Positions 61,490 to 64,000 of a DNA stretch of 64,000 nt are shown here, piece by piece. Made by a program: the position numbers and the translations under genes. Every line of letters starts with the position of its first letter. Within the stretch, counting starts at the first letter, position 1. Below the pieces are notes generated by a model, which saw nothing but the letters and a program-made list of their open reading frames with translations, had not been told where the DNA came from and did no database searches. This DNA comes from Thermoplasmatales archaeon. GTDB taxonomy: Archaea; Thermoplasmatota; Thermoplasmata; Thermoplasmatales; Thermoplasmataceae. The stretch spans positions 100,647 through 164,646 of the forward strand of contig JACWAH010000019.1 in assembly GCA_014874365.1 (NCBI GenBank), given 5' to 3'.

Positions 61490-62449
61490 TCACTCCAGGA
61501 ATCCATTGTTCTTCATCCAGTTATCGCTGTACAGCTTGCTAAGGTATCTGTTGCCTGAATCCGGGAATAAGGCAACTATGTTTTTCCCCTTGTATTTTTC
61601 GCTTACCTTGAGAGCTGCAATCATGGCTGAGCCAGAAGAACCGCCAGCAAATATACCCTCTTCTCTTGCGAGCCTCCTTGTCATTAGGAAGCTGTCCCTG
61701 TCATTTACCTGTATAATATCGTCGATCACTGAGAAATCTACTGCCTTGACCATGTAATCCTCGCCAATCCCCTCTACTTTGTATACATGCGTATCCGGCA
61801 ATTTACCAGTCTTGAAGTATTCGTAGAATACTGAACCCTCAGGGTCGACTCCAATTACCTGGATTCCTGAATTCTTTTCTTTCAGATATTTTCCAATTCC
61901 CGTTATGGTACCCCCGGTTCCAATTCCTGCCACAAAGACATCAATCTTTCCCTCCATCTGGTTCCATAACTCCGGGCCAGTTGACAGGTAATGTGCCTCT
62001 ATGTTATCCGGATTGTTGTACTGATCCGGGTAATAGGCCTGCTTCTCTTCTGAAATACTCCTTGCCATGCTGTAGTAGCTTTCAGGAGAATTATATGGAA
62101 CATCTGTCTTTGTAACGACAACTTGCGCTCCGTAAGCTTTCATCAAGTTCACTTTCTCTTCGCTCATTTTATCGGGAATCGTAATCGTGCAGTCGTATCC
62201 CCTGACCGCCGAAATCATGGATATGGCGGCACCGGTATTACCGGAGGAGTTCTCGACCACACTTTTCTTCATTTTTCCAGACTTTACAGCTTTATCAAGA
62301 ATGTACTTGGCCATCCTGTCTTTCACGCTGCCGCTGGGGTTAAAGAATTCTAGTTTTGCAAATAAGTTGTTTCTCTGGTTGCCAATCCTGTTGATCCTCA
62401 CAATGGGGGTGTTTCCTATGGTTTCAAGGATATTATTATAGATGTGCAT
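61490..62449 (-). CDS. Cystathionine beta-synthase/cysteine synthase family enzyme
   Basis: 319 residues of fold-type II. IGNTPIVRINRIG, FFNPSGSVKDRMA with the PLP Lys, SSGNTGAAISM, GIGTGGTITGIGKYL, VIGVDPEGS and GGSSGSAMIAAL are present. DPEGS and the ending SDNWMKNNGFLE are closer to cystathionine beta-synthase than to O-acetylserine sulfhydrylase. There is no haem domain and no CBS-pair domain. Together with the next gene it would make cysteine from homocysteine and serine. Confidence 0.9.
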   Translation of the reverse strand: MHIYNNILETIGNTPIVRINRIGNQRNNLFAKLEFFNPSGSVKDRMAKYILDKAVKSGKMKKSVVENSSGNTGAAISMISAVRGYDCTITIPDKMSEEKVNLMKAYGAQVVVTKTDVPYNSPESYYSMARSISEEKQAYYPDQYNNPDNIEAHYLSTGPELWNQMEGKIDVFVAGIGTGGTITGIGKYLKEKNSGIQVIGVDPEGSVFYEYFKTGKLPDTHVYKVEGIGEDYMVKAVDFSVIDDIIQVNDRDSFLMTRRLAREEGIFAGGSSGSAMIAALKVSEKYKGKNIVALFPDSGNRYLSKLYSDNWMKNNGFLE

Positions 62450-62909
62450 AAACTATTCATTGTGGTAATTGAAATTGGAATACTAATTTTATGATCTCTA
62501 TGTGACTTATACAATTTGAGCCTAACGCAGCGATTCATTTCGCAGCAATGAACAACTACCACGGGCAGTAAGTATTGCGTTTAATGGCTCTAATGCCATC
62601 TGGTTTGGATAGAGTACTATCGAATCTCAGGGAGTACCAGGGTTACGCCGTTATGCTTCTCGTGCCGTCTCACTTTAAACTGGAAGAACCATATTGCCCA
62701 AGCCCAGTTTCCTGTAAAGCTATACGGTAACATACAAATTCACGGGTTCAACAGAAACTCGTGGTTTAAAATAACTGATTAATGCCATGCAATCTGATAC
62801 CTGAAAATAACAAGCTGGAAACCAGCTGAGTGTAGGAAGTCACAACCAACAATATTATTTTGACTTTCTGGAATGATACATATTTAGTTGTATAACGATT
62901 AGGGCTCTA
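62450..62909. other. Gap between CBS and the P-type ATPase gene
   Basis: No recognised gene. A 48-codon frame (62584-62730) has no clear promoter or family. TATA-like ACATATTTAG at 62878-62887 is centred 28 bases before the ATPase ATG. Confidence 0.4.
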
Positions 62910-63890
62910 ATGGATAATGAATCTCATGTGCCTGCCAGCCCCGCCAACGCAAATGCAGGAATGAGTTCAGATTCAAGCGGGCTAACAAATGAAGAAGCAA
63001 GCGCAAGGCTTGAGAAATATGGACCCAATGAGATAGAAGGTAAAAAGCAGAGCCTTCTGTTGAAGCTGGCCTCAAAGTTTGTTGGCGCGATACCTCTAAT
63101 GCTCTACCTGGTAATTGCGATTTCATTATACCTGGGCGAGGTGATTGACGCCTACGTTGTTGCGGGACTTGTTGTTTTTAACGGCCTGGCCTCCTTTTTT
63201 GAGGAATATAAGGCGGATAATACGCTTGAGTTACTCAAGAAAAAACTGTCTGTTATTGTCAGTGTTAAAAGAGGTGGAACCTGGACTACTGTTCCATCGA
63301 GCATGATTGTGCCAGGAGATACAATACGGGTCAAGATTGGAAACGTTATCGCGGCAGATGCAAAAATAATTGAGAGCAATTACCTTTCAGTCGACCAGTC
63401 CATGCTCACGGGCGAATCCCTGCCTGTTGACAAAAATTTGGGAGATATTGTCTTCTCGTCATCCATTGTGAAAGGTGGGGAAGCTACCTGTATAGTCTCT
63501 GCAACCGGGAAAAATACAAATTTTGGGAAAACCGCGGAGTTAGTAAAGCTGGCAAAGCCCAAGACGCACCTGGAAAATAACGTGCTTAAGATCCTCAAAT
63601 ATCTAATGCTGCTGGATGTCTTTTTGATAGTTGCGGTTTTTGTTGCATCATTGTTTTTCGGAATATCGCTGTTTTCAATTATCCCATTTGCCTTACTCAT
63701 ATTGCTTACATCGGTTCCAGTCGCCCTACCAGCATCTTTCACTGTGGCGATGGCGTATGGCACTCAGGTACTCTCATCAAAAAATATACTAGTTACAAGA
63801 TTGGAGGCCATAGAGGAAGCATCAACCATAAACATATTATGCCTTGACAAGACGGGAACCATAAGAGAATTCCGAAAAACCTCCCTCTGA
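62910..63890 (+). pseudogene. P-type H+-ATPase (PMA1-like), truncated after the phosphorylation motif
   Basis: The frame encodes only 326 residues of an enzyme normally near 800. Present are the N-terminal cytoplasmic part (LTNEEASARLEKYGPNEI), membrane helices 1-4, the actuator loop TGES at 167-170, PVALP at 270-274 in helix 4 (typical of proton pumps) and DKTGT at 313-317. The normal continuation (TITxNK...) is replaced by REFRKTSL and a stop. The nucleotide-binding domain and helices 5-10 are missing and are not found in the remaining 110 bases. So it cannot pump. The likely cause is a deletion or assembly break with a GAATTC at the junction. Confidence 0.82.
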
Positions 63891-63910
63891 TCACCTTACC
63901 GGTAACAGTA

Positions 63911-63920
63911 AGATTTATTC
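63911..63920 (+). promoter_or_regulatory. TATA box of the gene starting at 63942
   Basis: AGATTTATTC is centred 26 bases before ATG 63942. It supports the partial frame at the window edge as a real gene start. Confidence 0.4.
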
Positions 63921-63941
63921 ATGAACCTGCCATGTTAATGT

Positions 63942-64000
63942 ATGAGCACACTTTATGGCGAAACACTCAGGGAAATATACAAGCTCAACGGCATCCATGA
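63942..64000 (+). CDS. Start of an unknown gene (partial, runs off the window)
   Basis: ATG 63942 opens the frame MSTLYGETLREIYKLNGIH, still open at the right edge. The TATA-like element at 63911-63920 has the leaderless spacing. Too short to name. Confidence 0.4.
   Translation, partial: MSTLYGETLREIYKLNGIH

Noticed and set aside
1..64000. CRISPR array
   Set aside because: No regularly spaced short repeats were seen on either strand; the only tandem repeat is coding (beta-propeller).

Overview
The window looks like chromosome from a thermoacidophilic euryarchaeon of the Thermoplasmatales type. The evidence is archaeal information-processing genes (SMC/ScpA, RadB, FEN1, Trm1, DphB, MptD, archaeal NadM), many genes with a TATA box about 22-31 bases before the start codon (leaderless transcripts), tRNAs without an encoded CCA, and membrane proteins typical of acidophiles. 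Species cannot be fixed from the sequence alone.

Layout. 1-10 kb is accessory: the end of a MNT/HEPN pair, an IS110-type transposase with a structured left end, transposase wreckage, a blue-copper protein with a SHOCT membrane protein, an MFS exporter and a YVTN beta-propeller surface protein. 10-38 kb is mostly core: tRNA-Val, a Rieske/cytochrome b complex, PdxS, a GltD-like oxidoreductase, SerRS, OsmC, a threonine synthase-like enzyme, the smc-scpA-(split Cas4-like nuclease)-tyrS operon, FEN1, a one-chain DarT-DarG toxin-antitoxin fusion, the proS-HAD-radB operon, an M20 peptidase, NadM, DphB, enolase and gamma carbonic anhydrase. 38-49 kb is a redox and sulfur region: a second SHOCT protein with a membrane-anchored winged-helix regulator, a LigB-like protein, two TauE/SafE+DUF1634 pairs around an AhpC peroxiredoxin, and the aprB-aprA-sat operon. 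49-56 kb is core again: tRNA-Leu, mptD-THEP1-trm1, the AmmeMemoRadiSam set, an SDR enzyme and DUF211+VIT-like. 56-60 kb is a second defence/mobile island: HEPN/MNT, IS4-like and TnpB remnants, AbiEi/AbiEii. 60-64 kb holds a cystathionine beta-synthase/gamma-lyase-type pair and a P-type H+-ATPase that breaks off just after its phosphorylation motif.

How genes may work together. AprBA plus Sat with no Dsr genes in view fits sulfite oxidation through APS with ATP gain; the two TauE/SafE permeases beside them would move sulfite or related anions, and Rieske/cytochrome b and the cupredoxin would carry electrons to oxygen. An identical 14-bp palindrome (TGAAACATGTTTCA) sits exactly 37 bases before both SHOCT-protein genes, once directly behind the winged-helix regulator gene, which points to a small two-locus regulon. 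Toxin-antitoxin and abortive-infection modules (two MNT/HEPN, AbiE, decayed AbiEi, DarTG fusion) are frequent for 64 kb.

The most unusual items are the DarT-DarG fusion, the shared palindrome regulon, the nuclease split by one in-frame stop between two membrane helices, a TyrRS without its HIGH motif, the apr-sat-TauE cluster, and the candidate bridge RNA of the IS110 element. All functional statements rest on reading motifs by eye; no database search was possible.
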